64,000 bases of DNA from Ashinkailepas kermadecensis (lineage: Eukaryota; Arthropoda; Thecostraca; Neolepadidae): the NCBI GenBank assembly GCA_034440615.1, contig JAOTOM010002316.1:34244-98243 (forward strand), read 5' to 3'. The notes beneath the pieces are model-generated. The model searched no databases. It worked only from the letters and a program-made list of their open reading frames with translations, and was not told where the DNA came from. Both the position numbers and the translations under genes were made by a program. Positions 47,209 through 57,825 of this stretch are shown here, one piece after another (the stretch's first letter is position 1; every line of letters begins with the position of its first letter).

Positions 47209-48730
47209 TCAGGATTGTAATTCCGGCGGAAATGTGGGTTGGGTGCGTACGGCGGCGATGGACCCGCCAGAGCCGTCCGGCCAGCCGATGACCTTGGCAA
47301 GGTCACGGCGACCGGTCACTGCCGCGGGGGATGTCCGCCGGCTGGAAGTTGGTCGGGTCACGTGGGTGCTGGCCGGCGTTGGGCACGCAGGGCTCGATCG
47401 GCGGCCCGCTGATGGTGAACGAGAATTTGCTCCCGCAGCGGAGTGACTGCGGGGCCTGTCACTCCTCCCTGGAGTGGTCCGTTTGTTGGGAGCCGGAGAG
47501 GTTTGTGTGTTGGGAGCCAGGGTGGTTTGTGTCGGTGTGGTCAGTGGGGTGAGTTTTTTTAGTGGAGCTAATCCCGGAATCATGTCAGTTTGAATAGAAG
47601 TAGACGTGGTGTTGACGCGAGGGGTGGAGGGAGCTACGGTGGCCGCCTGGGCATACGTTTTATTTGACGGGGAGGTGGCCTCAACAGACCGTCGGGCCTA
47701 GGGGTATGACACCCCGGTTGTGGCCTTGACGGCGCAAACCTCTTTCTCTTTGCGCCAGACTGGACATAGTGGTGATGTGGTCAGGTGGTCAGGTGTATTG
47801 CAGTTGAGGCAGTGGGCCAGTTTGGAGCAGGTGGAGTCAGAATGAGGTGGTTTGCCACACTAAGAGCAGCGGGCTGGTTGGCGGCATGTTTTCCTGCCAT
47901 GGCCGAAGCGCTGGCAATTAAAACAGCTGAGAGGATTGGGGATAAAGACACGGACTGGGTATCGAAGGTAGCCGGCGAGGAGTGTCTTGGGAAGAGTTGT
48001 AGAGTTGAAGGTAAGGACTAGGAGACTCGTGTCACGTTTCTGGCCATCTTTGAAGGATGTGATGCGGTGAACGTGGGTCACCCCCTCCGTCCTGAGCTCC
48101 GCCTGAATATCTTCCTCAGACATGAAGCGGAGCTCCGGCGAGAAGACGGTGCCCTTGGTGGTGTTGCGGTTGGAGTAGAGTGAAATGGTCACGGATTTAC
48201 CACAAAATGTTGTGGTACGAAGGAGGGCTTTGGTCTGGGCTCGGGTTTGGGTTTTGATGACGAGGGTTTCGTTGGCTGGGGCTTCAATGTCAGGATTGGC
48301 TAAGGAGCAAATGGCGTGGAGTTGCTTGGATGGCCAGAAAAGTTGACACGACGAAAGGAGACGGACTCCTCGACAGGCTTTACCACGATATATGATTCAG
48401 CACTGTCGAGGTATGGTTCGATAGGTTCATGTTGGGAGGACGTGGTCTGGTTCGAGCGTGGGTCAGCGGCGTGGAGAGTGATGGTCTGGTCTGGATTGCG
48501 AGGCGAGGTCTTGGGACGAGCAGGGGTCGGCGAGGCGCAAAGGGCTTCCATGGCGTCATCGAGGGGAATAGTTCGGCGCGGGTCATCAACGTTTGTATCA
48601 ATCGAGGGAGCATCAGGGGCCAGGTGTATGTTCGTGCGATGGTCGTCGGGTGTAGTCAGAGGAGAAAATTCTGGGTCTTAGTCCGTTGGCGAGCATGGTC
48701 CGTGTCCTTTTTACGCTTTTCCCCATCACG
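47209..48730 (-). pseudogene. jockey-type ORF1 (gag-like) with zinc knuckles
   Basis: The nucleic-acid-binding ORF1 protein is split by frameshifts and in-frame stops. The N-terminal part is basic then acidic (KRKKDTDHARQRTKTQNF and onward). The middle (47,860-48,192) leads into the first knuckle CFNCQRFGHGRKTC (CX2CX4HX4C). After an in-frame TAG comes a second, CGKPPHSDSTC, and a third, cysteine-rich CLNCNTPDHL. A second in-frame TAG follows near 47,700. The tail is Pro/Ser/Thr-rich. Multiple knuckles of this type are typical of jockey and I-group ORF1 proteins. The 5' UTR probably lies just above 48,730. Confidence 0.85.
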
Positions 48731-48750
48731 GGGATAACTCCTACCCAATG

Positions 48751-49137
48751 TAATTTAAATAAAGATAAAGGACACACAGAAACTCAGGGAACGGAAATAC
48801 GACCACGACGAAAACTGGGGTGACTGGTGTCACCCCACTAGAAAAGCAAAGGAGTAAAGAGTGACGGGTTCACCCCACGAAAATGAAAAATAAGAACCGC
48901 AATAATCAGCGGTCAGTCAGGCCAATCGGCAGGGCGGAGTATTCAGCGAGCTTCGGCAACAGTCACGGTGTGCACGAATAGTGCTGATACTCCATGTGAA
49001 TTATGTGTAACTAGGAGAACATTACTCATAATTTAAAGAAAGCCGAGCCATACCAAGGGACAACCAAGTAAAAGCTCAACAGAAATCAGGCTGCAGAAAA
49101 CTCTGATGTACGCTAGGAAGCCACAGCTGGCTACCTA
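48751..49137. other. unassigned spacer
   Basis: Short AT-rich single-copy flank upstream of the retroelement. No gene. Confidence 0.4.
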
Positions 49138-49790
49138 CGTACCAGGGGCGTCGATTTGTATCCTTTTGCGGGGGCCATGCCCCCCCCCCCCAATGCTGAT
49201 CTTGGCCCCCCCAATGTTGATTTCGGCCCTCCCAATAACCCATGCTACTTTTATGCTGATAAAAGGTAAAGGAAAAAAAAGAAGAAAAACACTGTGTTAG
49301 GTACATAGAAAACTTAGTTGATGTTAACCAGCACATTTTGAACTGAAAAAGAACAGATTTGGATTAGATAGTGGACTGAGTATCCAACTTTTGCTACACA
49401 ATTCAAAATTATGTGCAAAAAAAACAAAATAGCTAGATTTCCGTCCACTGTGGAAGGAAAAATTACAGCATACAATGTTAAGATTTGACGATGATGCATT
49501 TTAAACCAGATTGTCTTTTAAAAAAATGTTAAGCCACAAAACAACAATTGGATTGTCATACTGATGTTTGTACACGCCACCAATGGCAAAACCACATGCA
49601 TATGAGCTTAAAGAGGAAAAAAATCCATTCTTAATTTCCAGTCATTGGCAAACTTGCATTGTCCAGTGAAGAACAATGACAATCATCATTGAGATTGTAG
49701 ATATGCAAACTACAATTATCTTCAGCAGCCCACCTATCACACCATCAGCTTGATATTTACCTAGGTACCTACCTACATGCCCAATGACAA
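49138..49790. repeat. dispersed repeat copy 1 (GGGGCGTCGATTTGTATC family)
   Basis: Begins CAGGGGCGTCGATTTGTATC. It then has a C/G-rich stretch with CCAATGTTGATTTCGGCCC, an A-rich part, GTTGATGTTAACCAGCACAT and GATTTGGATTAGATAGTGGA. Bases 49,665-49,785 match 50,700-50,832 (CAGCTTGATATTTACC, ACCTAGGTACC). Non-coding; function unknown. Copy 2 is a shorter version of the same module. Confidence 0.85.
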
Positions 49791-50401
49791 TGCATGCATT
49801 AAATATTGATATGGGGAAAAACGAGAGCCATGTGTGGGCAAATCTGCCAGCTTATGATACCATGACAGAGAAAAGTCAGCAAGAAGCTGCATGGCCACTG
49901 CATTATAATTGGTATTCCTAAAAGAATAAAAAGAAAGCTGTGGCTCACATGACTTTTAAGCAAACCTTACAGTCATACAAGACCAATGCTATACAAGAAA
50001 TAGCCTTGACAAGACCAATGTCTCGTACGCCGCAAAAACACCATTATTAAACGCCGCAAAAATACCATTATTTTAAAAGGTACACCAAAGTTCGCATTCT
50101 AATCTTGATGACGTCACAGGTTTTTATTCGTATGTTGCAGAAATTGGAAGCATCAGACAAGTTTCAATTTCACTGCACATGGGTGGGGGAGTGATTTTTT
50201 TAGGCGTACCGGACCAGAGGTCATTTGCGCCACCTTTGAAGCGAGTACGTTACATGTCTGACTATAAAAGCGGGTGTTTGCGATCAAGGTGCAGGCATGT
50301 GGACGTTTACGTAAAGGGGATTTTACGTTATAGTTTGTGTGATATTTTAGGCGCTGAAGGCGGGGCTGGGATGGGGACATCCCCCTAATGTCTAGATGGC
50401 A
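49791..50401. other. unassigned spacer
   Basis: AT-rich sequence between repeat copies; an AACGCCGCAAAAA(C/T)ACCATTATT duplication lies at 50,027-50,073. No gene. Confidence 0.4.
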
Positions 50402-50832
50402 GTGGCGTCGATTTGTATCATTTTGTGGGGGCCAGGGCCCCACCAATGTTGATCTTGGCCCCCCAATGTTGATTTGGGCCTCCCCAATAACATATGCTAT
50501 TTTTATGCTGATAAAAAAGTTGAAGAAAAAAAGAAGGAAAACACCATGCTAGGTACATAGAAAATGTAGTTGATGTTAACCAGCACATTTTGTAATGGAA
50601 AAAACAGATTTGGGTTAGATAGTGGACTGACTCTCCACCTTTTGCTACAAAATTCAAAATGGTGTGCACAAAAACCAATTGTCATTGTCAAACTTGCATA
50701 CAATCCAGTCCCGTGAACAACAATCAGTTATCATTGAGAGTGTGGATATACAAACTATAATTAACCTCAACAGCCCACTCATCACACTATCAGCTTGATA
50801 TTTACCTGGTACCTAGGCACCTAGGTACATGC
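50402..50832. repeat. dispersed repeat copy 2 (GGGGCGTCGATTTGTATC family)
   Basis: Starts near GTGGCGTCGATTTGTATC and follows copy 1 in the same order, including GTTGATGTTAACCAGCACAT and the terminal ACCTAGGTAC words. An internal stretch of about 220 bp present in copy 1 is missing. Confidence 0.85.
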
Positions 50833-50917
50833 TACAGAAAGACTTAGAAGAGCTTGTGAAGTGGTCCAAAAAATGGCAGATGAAATTAAATTTTGATAAG
50901 TGCAAAATCATGCATGT
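50829..50917 (+). pseudogene. small CR1-like RT fragment
   Basis: About 29 codons, LQKDLEELVKWSKKWQMKLN then FDKCKIMHV. They match the region just after the FADD box of the RT at 36,419-37,440, with few differences. Opposite strand to that copy. It is interrupted on its right by another dispersed repeat that starts at 50,921. Confidence 0.85.
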
Positions 50918-50920
50918 ATG

Positions 50921-51230
50921 CAGGGGCGTCGATGTGTATCCTTTTGTGGGGGCTATGGCCCCACCAATGTTGATCTTGCCCCCCCCCCATGTTGATTTGG
51001 GCCCACCAATAACCTATGCTATTTTATGCTGATAAGAAAGCTAAAGGGAAAAAATGAAAAACCCCATGCTAAGTAGAAACATTGATGTTAACCAGCACAT
51101 TTTGTACTGAATAGAAACAGATTTGGATTAGATAGTGGACTGGCTCTCCACCTTTTGCTGAAAAATGTAAAATTGTGTGCAAAAACAAACAAAATACCTG
51201 GAATTCCCTCCACTGTGGAAGAACAGCTTA
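50921..51230. repeat. dispersed repeat copy 3 (GGGGCGTCGATTTGTATC family)
   Basis: Starts CAGGGGCGTCGATGTGTATC inside the RT fragment and repeats the same module through GATTTGGATTAGATAGTGGA and CTCCACCTTTTGCT. It ends near TCCACTGTGGAAGAAC. Confidence 0.85.
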
Positions 51231-51234
51231 CATC

Positions 51235-51300
51235 TTTCTGGGTAGGTTGGTTGGTTATTTGGGTTTACGGCCGCATTGACTGCGTTGGTCATACAGCGCC
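51235..51300 (-). mobile_element. SINE 3'-end fragment
   Basis: GGTTGGTTGGTTATTTGGGT then TTACGGCCGCATTGACTGCG and TTGGTCATACAGCGCC. This is the best-preserved example of the SINE 3' module in the window; it matches the reverse complement of 63,690-63,745. Confidence 0.65.
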
Positions 51301-51902
51301 CATACAACTTCTCTTGTTCCCACCTTAAAGCACAATAATACCCAAAAGTTTCCGAAAAAAATTTACAACCATGTTCACAAAAATATAATTTTTTATTCAA
51401 AATCAGCTTAGGTTAGGTTAGGCTCGGTTAGGTTTCCTTTTTAAGGCTGAGAATTTTCAGAAAATAAATTAAGTGACATTTTAATTTAGTTTAATTTTTT
51501 GTTCTCAAAAGATAGGTTAGGATAGGCTAGGTTAGGTTTTGTTGCATTGAAAAAAAAAACATTTATGTTTATGCTACGTTACCGAACTCAAAGCCTTTTC
51601 GGCATTATTTTGCTCACAACCTGAAAAGTACGCACAGAAAATAAGTGGGTCCAATCATCTTAGTCACCTTCATAAACATGGTATTGTGCATACTTTTTTT
51701 GTTTTAAAGGAAAAAAAGAACACCTTAGACTGCAAGGTTACCAAATATTTTGCAATTTTGGGGGGAAACTTTTTTGGAATTTTTTTTTAAAGTTTTCCAA
51801 CTTGAAAAACCTAAACTAACCTAACTTAACCAAACCTAACCCATTTGCTTGCTATATGGAGGCAAATGTGTGTACAAACTTGTCTTGTTACCACCTTAAA
51901 GA
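51300..51902. repeat. TTAGG/CCTAA-rich foldback-type repeat, left part
   Basis: Contains GGTTAGGTTAGGCTCGGTTA (about 51,410) and, 350 bp on, CTAACCTAACTTAACC in the opposite sense. A segment at 51,605-51,690 (TTTTGCTCACAACCTG and onward) is the reverse complement of segments at 53,640 and 59,400. These inverted relations recur in the repeats through 61 kb. Confidence 0.75.
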
Positions 51903-52678
51903 TGTAGGAAAGTCCTTATTGGCACGCGAAAGTCTAGCAACCTCTTGTTCGCGATAACTCCAGTCACGAAAGTACCAGTACCTTTTGCTGCCCTGTATTG
52001 CACTGCAGCACTCCACGATCATACGAGAACTACAGACACCGTACAGTACGTTCTCCTCGGAAGGTAAGCCGTGATACTGCCTTTCCTATGAATTTAGAAG
52101 TCGAATTTAGTTGGGAAGCGCGCACGCGTAGCAGCGGTCCGATCGCTCAGAGTATTCAAGACCGACTGGCTGGGGCCGCACGGCCGCTAGTGACTTCGGA
52201 AGACCTCCGGTCGCGGATTGGTCGAGGACGCAGAAGCCTCCTTGACGTCATATCCATGTCGACGGCCTTCTAGAAGGGGAAGTGGTCTGTTTCTAGTGGC
52301 GGTGACCATGTGTTACGTTTACGGTACACTTTTACAATCGCAAGGCTTACGGGATTATATCAATAAAACGGTTACGGGACAGCCAAACGTATAACTTTAT
52401 GTGAACGCAGTTACATCTAGCATTAACGACGGCGGCGGTACGGGCCGGTCGGTTAGAGGTCACGTGGCGGGAGCCTGGCTGGCGGGGTGTTAGCCGGAAG
52501 GAGGGAGGGGAGGTTGCAAAGTCCAACGAACGGACTCGTTGGGTCGGGCGGTGGCTGCTGACGTAGGCATCAGACAGGTCGACGCCAGTCTCGGAGCCGG
52601 GTACTTGTCGCGCCATGAACGAAGTGGGTTGGGGCTGAATTTATGGGATCAAGACGCTCAAAAACTAACTCTCTTACA
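51903..52678 (-). mobile_element. solo LTR with target-site duplication
   Basis: A 776-bp sequence bounded by TGTAGGAAAG and CTCTCTTACA, i.e. TG...CA termini with a TGTA/TACA inverted repeat. It is over 90 % identical by eye to the reverse complement of 54,791-55,564. The host site is duplicated as AAGA on both sides (51,899-51,902 and 52,679-52,682). Joining the flanks restores an ACCTTAAAGA-ACAATAATG-like word that is intact at 59,833. This is what recombination between two LTRs of one element leaves behind. Orientation is set by the other copy, whose PBS and gag are on the plus strand. Confidence 0.88.
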
Positions 52679-52904
52679 AAGAACAATAATGCCGATTTGG
52701 CTAGGTTAGGCTAGTTTAGTTGTTTACCTTGGAAAAATTGTTCAATCATTTTCAAAAATAAAATAAAATCGGAAATTTTCCTGCAAAAGCAGCTGACATT
52801 AGGTTCGGGTAAGTTGGGTTCGGTTGTTCAATTTAGAAAATTTTCAGAATATATATTGCTTTAATTTTTATTTATTTATTTTTCTCCAAAGCAGGGGTGT
52901 CGAT

Positions 52905-54790
52905 TTGTATCGATAGACACTAGCGCGTATTAAATGTCACAAATCGTGATGGGCGTTCCTCAGAACATCCAAAATCGTAACATCCAAAGAAAAAATTACA
53001 GTTACAGAAATTCCAGCGCCTAAAGTCTAAATTTGAGGTTACAGTGACAAATGTGACGGAGGTAAGACATTTGTGGTGCAATTGCGCGCAGTGTTTAATC
53101 CGGAAGCCAATCTCAAGTGACGTCGTACTGATTTGTTTTTGTACTTTGCACCTTCTGATGTATCTGCGGATTGGTGTGATTTTAAATAGTGAATAAATAG
53201 CTTGCTGATATTTAATTCCCAAAGGAACAGTAGTTGAAGAAGTTGGCAGGTAAGCTTGAAAAAGTCCAGTCCATGCTTTTTTCTGATTTGTGCTCCGGGT
53301 TTCCATGTTATAATATCACATAACTACCACGTTTGTCTTCAAGAAGAGCTGTTTTTAGTTTACTTTTATTAATATTTTCATTCTACTGCTCTTAGTGCTT
53401 TTTCTGCCCAGGATTGGGGCACCTAGTGTTGCATTTCCGTTCAGGGGTTGGCACACCTTTTGGTAAATTTACAGGTTAAGGTAATTTCTGATTTCTTCAA
53501 TTTTTTTCAATGCAATGTTTAGGAACGTGATGAACATGATGTTACTGCTCATTTTGGTAAATTTGTGTTTTAAGGTGTTTTATGAATTCGTGGAATGTAT
53601 CATTTCAATGCAATGCTTATGAATGTGACTCAGATGATGGCACCACTCATTTTCTATACAAATGCCTACATTTCAGGTTGTGAGCAAAATAACACCAAAA
53701 AAGGCTTTAAATTAGGTGACAGGATAAGCGATTTTTTTAAGAAAAAAGAAATGCAACATAACCTAACCTAACCTAGCCTAACCTCCCTTTGGAGAAAAAC
53801 AAAACCAAAACATCAAGTTGTAAAAATTTCAAGCAATGTATTTTTTTTACAATAAAAAATGTAACCCAACTTAACATGTTGAAATGTAAAAGAACAATAA
53901 CATGTTGAAAGTACTATATTTTCAGGAATGGAATCCCGTGCTGATGATATTTTCTGTACTAAATTTGAAAATCAGATCTACATCATTAGTGTTAATAAAT
54001 ATGAAAATTCATAGAAATGCATACACCGGTTTTGTGGACAAGAAGTTATTCTGATGATTTCTGATGTATTGGAACATGACAAATGTTTCATGATAGAAGC
54101 AGGCAAAGTTAAAGTACTTATATCTCAATAAGTGGTCAGTTCACTAACAAGACAGCAAATTCACTCAAAAGCACTCAAAACACCAGGCGGCCCACTCTTT
54201 TTGCAAGTTTAAAATCGATGACAGTGCTTTCTTGAATCATGTTTAAAGCACATGAAGGAAATGTATTGCTGACACTTGTAAGGAACTGATGTGTGTAACG
54301 TTTAATTAACATTTCTAATGTGCTGATGTTTGTACACAAAATATAGCTCACTATTCTAAATAGCATGGGAAGCACGATGCCATATATCATGGCTAATTTA
54401 TGGGCAAACTGTTATGCAGCAGATTCCCTGCATTGTTACTTAGTTATTTGGGCTTTAGGGCACATCGACCATGTTGATCACATAGCTCCCTGCATTGTTG
54501 TTAACTGATATATCAATATGTTTGCAAATTCACTTATGAGTGAATCCATACCATTCTCACTGGGGTATAAAAGCTACATCGTAACATTGCTTCTACAATG
54601 CATATAACAGAAAGCCATCTCGATTGTCCTACTTACTCAGGACACCATAGAAGTCAATGAAGCCAATGAAAACCATAGAAGTCAATGAAAATGTTACTTC
54701 ATCCCCTGTATTGTTAATGGAAACATAAGTCTCTTGAACCATATGTTATGTCCTTCACAGTGTTGCTCCATCCATCTCCAACTCCAACCC
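52905..54790. repeat. paralogous repeat copy A
   Basis: Matches copy B (58,692-59,650 and 61,160-62,066) in direct orientation. It starts TAGACACTAGCGCGTATTAA and ends AACTCCAACCC. Internal landmarks are GATGGGCGTTCCTCAGAACA, GGATTGGGGCACCTAGTG and ACCTAACCTAACCTAGCC. About 1.5 kb of copy B (59,650-61,160) is missing at 53,880, where an ACATGTTGAAA word is duplicated 26 bp apart. No coding function is apparent. Confidence 0.88.
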
Positions 54791-55564
54791 TGTAAGAGAG
54801 TTCGTTTTTGAGCGTTTTGATCCCATATAATTCAGCAATACCCCTTCGTTCATGGCGCGACAAGTCCCCGGCTCCGAGACTGGCGTCGGCCTGTCTGCTG
54901 CCTACGTCAGCAGCCACCGCCCCAGCGAGGTCGCCGTTCATTGGACATTGTACCTTCCCCTCCCTCCTTCCGGCTGACACCCCGCCAGCCAGGCGCCAGA
55001 GACGTGACCTCTATCGACCGGCGTGTACCGCCGCCGTCGTTAATGCTAGATGTAACTGTGTTCACATAAAGTTATACGTTTGGCTGTCCCGTAACCGTAA
55101 TTGATATAATCCCGTAAGCCTTGCTATTGTAAAAGTGTACCGTAAACGTAACGCATCGTCACCGCCACTAGAAATAGACCATTTCCCCTTCTAGAAGGCC
55201 GTCGACATGGATGTGACGTCATGGAGGCTTCGGCGGCCCTTGACCAATCCGCGACCGGGGGTCTTCCGAAGTCACTAGCGGCCGTGCGGCCCCCAGGCAG
55301 TCGGTCTTGAATCCTCGGAGCGAGCGGATCGCTGCTACGCGTGCGCCCTTCCGAACTAAATTCGGCTTCTAAATTCATAGGAAAGGCAGTATCACGGCTT
55401 ACCTTCCGAGGAGAACGTACTGTACGGTGTCTGTAGTTCTCGTGTGATCGTGGAGTGCTGCAGTGCAATACAGGGCAGCAAAAGGTACTGGTACTTTCGT
55501 GACTGGAGTTATCGCGAACGAAGAGGTTGCTAGACTTTCGCGTGCCAATAATGACTTTCCTACA
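54791..55564 (+). mobile_element. 5' LTR of an LTR retrotransposon
   Basis: A 774-bp sequence with termini TGTAAGAGAG and CTTTCCTACA. It interrupts copy A of the long repeat exactly where copy B continues (62,067). Immediately downstream, AG-TGGTGCAGTGACCCGG begins with TGG, as expected for a primer-binding site complementary to a tRNA 3' end. A gag-like ORF follows on the same strand. No 3' LTR lies in the window after it. Confidence 0.85.
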
Positions 55565-55566
55565 AG

Positions 55567-55584
55567 TGGTGCAGTGACCCGGAT
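55567..55584 (+). other. primer-binding-site-like sequence
   Basis: TGGTGCAGTGACCCGGAT starts two bases after the LTR. It would pair with a tRNA ending ACTGCACCA. Position and the TGG start fit a PBS; the tRNA identity is not assigned. Confidence 0.6.
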
Positions 55585-55969
55585 TTTTTGCAAAACTTTT
55601 AGCGAAACTTTTAGCGAAAATTTTTTGCGAAACTTTTTGCGAAAACTCTTTTGCAAAACTTTTTGAAAAAAATTTGCGAAATTTGTTGGGAAATTTTCTG
55701 CGAAATTTTCTTCGACCTTCTGCAAGCCCAACTAGACCAACACCAACTGGATCTTCAATCACGCCGTTTCAGCACGGACGAGCAAGAGAACGTCTTCCGC
55801 TTCATTTACGTAAGTCCGAGCAAAATCCATCATCCTTTTAAAAATACTATTTTTGGATTTTGACCACCTAAAACGGTTTTAAAAATTGCATAATTGTGCC
55901 GTATACCTACCGTGTTCTGAATACTGTGGTGGGAACTACTGTGTGAACATCGAGCCGAATTTGAAACAT

Positions 55970-56937
55970 ATTTATTTATTTATTTATTTCACAATACATG
56001 CCCTCCACGTATAGTGGCTATTATGGACAGTCTGGGTATAACTAAGATATTTACAAAGAAAGGATAGATTTGTGGTCAATAGTGGGAACACATGCGCAAC
56101 AAACATTCATACACCAACATAATACAATACCCATATCACTGTGCACTACACACACCGTGCTTGCAACACGAACTGTAAACGAGTAGTTTATGGAAGTGAT
56201 ATGAAAGCGATGGCCTAAATGTGAGTGCATGGTGTACACAAATCTATTTTGTAAGTGTTTTTTTGTGACTAGTGTAGCTCGTGGAGATGAGCTCGTACAC
56301 GCTTCTTGAAGTTAGACAGCTTCAATGTTTTTGATTCAGTAGGGAGTTTGTTGTAGTGGAAGACAGACGAGTAGAGAAATCTCCTGCGGCCCGCCTCTCT
56401 GTGTATGGCTGGTAGATGCAGGTGGTCGTCTGCACGCGTATGACGGTTTCGCAGGGTAGAGTTTGCAGAGATTTGACCGGCAATGTGCGTTGGCTCACCC
56501 GTCAGAATGATCTTGTGGAGCAAAGCAAGGCTGTGAAATAGATGCAGATCAGCTGCGGTGAGAAGACCCAACTCGTTGCGGAAATCAGAAATATGATCAA
56601 ATTTCCGTAGACCTGACACGACTCAAGTGGCGAAGTTAATGATTTTGTCTAGTCTGTGGATGTTTGCTGCCGACCCGTTCCCATAAACAGATATGCAGTA
56701 GCGGATATTGGATATAACTAGGCTATTGACTATAGTGAAGAGGGTACTGGTTGGCAGATGGTGACGCAGATGGTTCAGGGCCATAAGAAATCCAGTGCAC
56801 TTGCGGACCACGACAGCTACATGGGAATCCCACGACATGTGGCGATCAAATGTCACCCCAAGGTTCCTACCCGAATGACTTTCGGCTAGGACATAGAAAT
56901 CTCCACAAAAGTGAGCGAATAATTTTGAAAAATATAG
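55970..56937 (-). mobile_element. nested jockey-like non-LTR 3' fragment
   Basis: 5'-truncated element inserted in the leader/gag start of the LTR retrotransposon. On the minus strand it codes for the C-terminal end of RT, then a 3' UTR, and ends in a (TTTA)n tail (55,971-55,990 as ATTTATTTATTT on the plus strand). Flanks TTTGAAACAT (left) and TTTTGAAAAATA (right) may be a decayed target-site duplication. Confidence 0.8.
56269..56937 (-). pseudogene. C-terminal RT fragment (jockey/RTE-like)
   Basis: One frame on the minus strand runs KLFAHFCGDFYVLAESHSG, GVTFDRHMSWDSHV, LVISNIRYCISVYGNGSA and RLDKIINFAT. An in-frame TGA follows at 56,623-56,625, and the frame resumes VVSGLRKFDHISDFRNELG and ends FKKRVRAHLHELH. 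The TGA sits where relatives have Arg, consistent with CGA-to-TGA CpG decay. Only the thumb/C-terminal region is present. Confidence 0.88.
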
Positions 56938-57825
56938 AGTAACTTAACGTACTTAAATATTACTGAGATTTCTACTGATAGATTGGCGGAGTGCTTCAAC
57001 AAAATTCGCTTAGAGATGCGCGCACAAGGGATGACGCAGAATATTAAACCTTTTTCTGGAGAAGGTCATAATAAATTAATTGAATGGCTAAAGCAACTTG
57101 ACAGAATTAACTTCAGCATGGATGACGAACAGATGCAGATTATTTGCATCAAAACTCTTATTGGCCCTGCAGCCGAGTTTATGCAGCGCGTATTCACCGA
57201 ACAACCACTTATGACGTGTACACAAATCAAGCACGTCATGCGGGAAAGGTATTCGGACCTTTCGGACAACAAGTGCGCTCAGGAGGGTTTTCGAAAACTG
57301 CGCCAAAATCGAGATCTTGTTCAGAATTTCGATGAGAAATTAATCGCACTGGCACGGGAGGCTTACTCAGATGTCGAAAATCCCACGGTTCAGGAAAATC
57401 TCATTGATATTTTTAACAAAGGTGTCCAAAGTAGCTCATTGGACAACAAGCTGTACAGCCAGAACTTCCGGTCCCTGGAGGAAGCCATCCAGTTTGCAGT
57501 AAAGGAACAGAAGGTAGACAGAGTAATCGAGGTATGCAGAGGCGTACAGAGGCAGGAGCCGATGGAAGTCGACTCTATTCAGCCAGACACAGGAGATGAC
57601 AAGGTGGAGAAATTGGAAAAACTTATTATGGCAATAGGCCAATCGGTGGAAAAATTAGCGGCAACCAAGCCAGAAACTCAGAAGCCACCCAGGGACCACC
57701 AACCCCAGCCTGGACCACGGGTATTCCATCCCACCTACCCACGTTACCCACGTCCGCCACTTCAGTTGGCAGCTGGCCCGATAAGGCCGGGGACGAGCTA
57801 CCGGGCGGCCGTGTCGGTGCATTGA
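56938..57825 (+). CDS. LTR retrotransposon gag-like ORF, 5' end interrupted
   Basis: Open frame of about 296 codons with no internal stop. Recognisable gag texture: FNKIRLEMRAQGMTQNIKPF, SGEGHNKLIEWLKQLDRI and a helical capsid-like core (MQRVFTEQP, RERYSDLSDN, EGFRKLRQNRDLVQNFDEKL). The C-terminal part is Pro/Gln-rich with paired YPRYPRPP. No CCHC zinc knuckle is visible. The frame is open to 56,938, where the nested element ends, so the true start is lost or lies beyond the insertion. No protease, RT or integrase follows; similarity to retroelements fades after 57,830. I infer a Ty3/gypsy-like or related family; clade is uncertain without pol. Confidence 0.75.
   Translation, partial: SNLTYLNITEISTDRLAECFNKIRLEMRAQGMTQNIKPFSGEGHNKLIEWLKQLDRINFSMDDEQMQIICIKTLIGPAAEFMQRVFTEQPLMTCTQIKHVMRERYSDLSDNKCAQEGFRKLRQNRDLVQNFDEKLIALAREAYSDVENPTVQENLIDIFNKGVQSSSLDNKLYSQNFRSLEEAIQFAVKEQKVDRVIEVCRGVQRQEPMEVDSIQPDTGDDKVEKLEKLIMAIGQSVEKLAATKPETQKPPRDHQPQPGPRVFHPTYPRYPRPPLQLAAGPIRPGTSYRAAVSVH

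Larger units (their letters stand above)
45563..48750 (-). mobile_element. decayed jockey-superfamily non-LTR retrotransposon
   Basis: On the minus strand, in order: ORF1 with zinc knuckles (about 48,730-47,209), endonuclease (about 47,050-46,410) and the N-terminal part of RT (to 45,563). The ORF2 pieces mostly share one frame but are split by stops and at least one frameshift. The 5' part is present and the 3' half of RT is missing, the reverse of normal 5' truncation. Loss of the 3' end at the edge of a minisatellite suggests later rearrangement. Confidence 0.9.
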
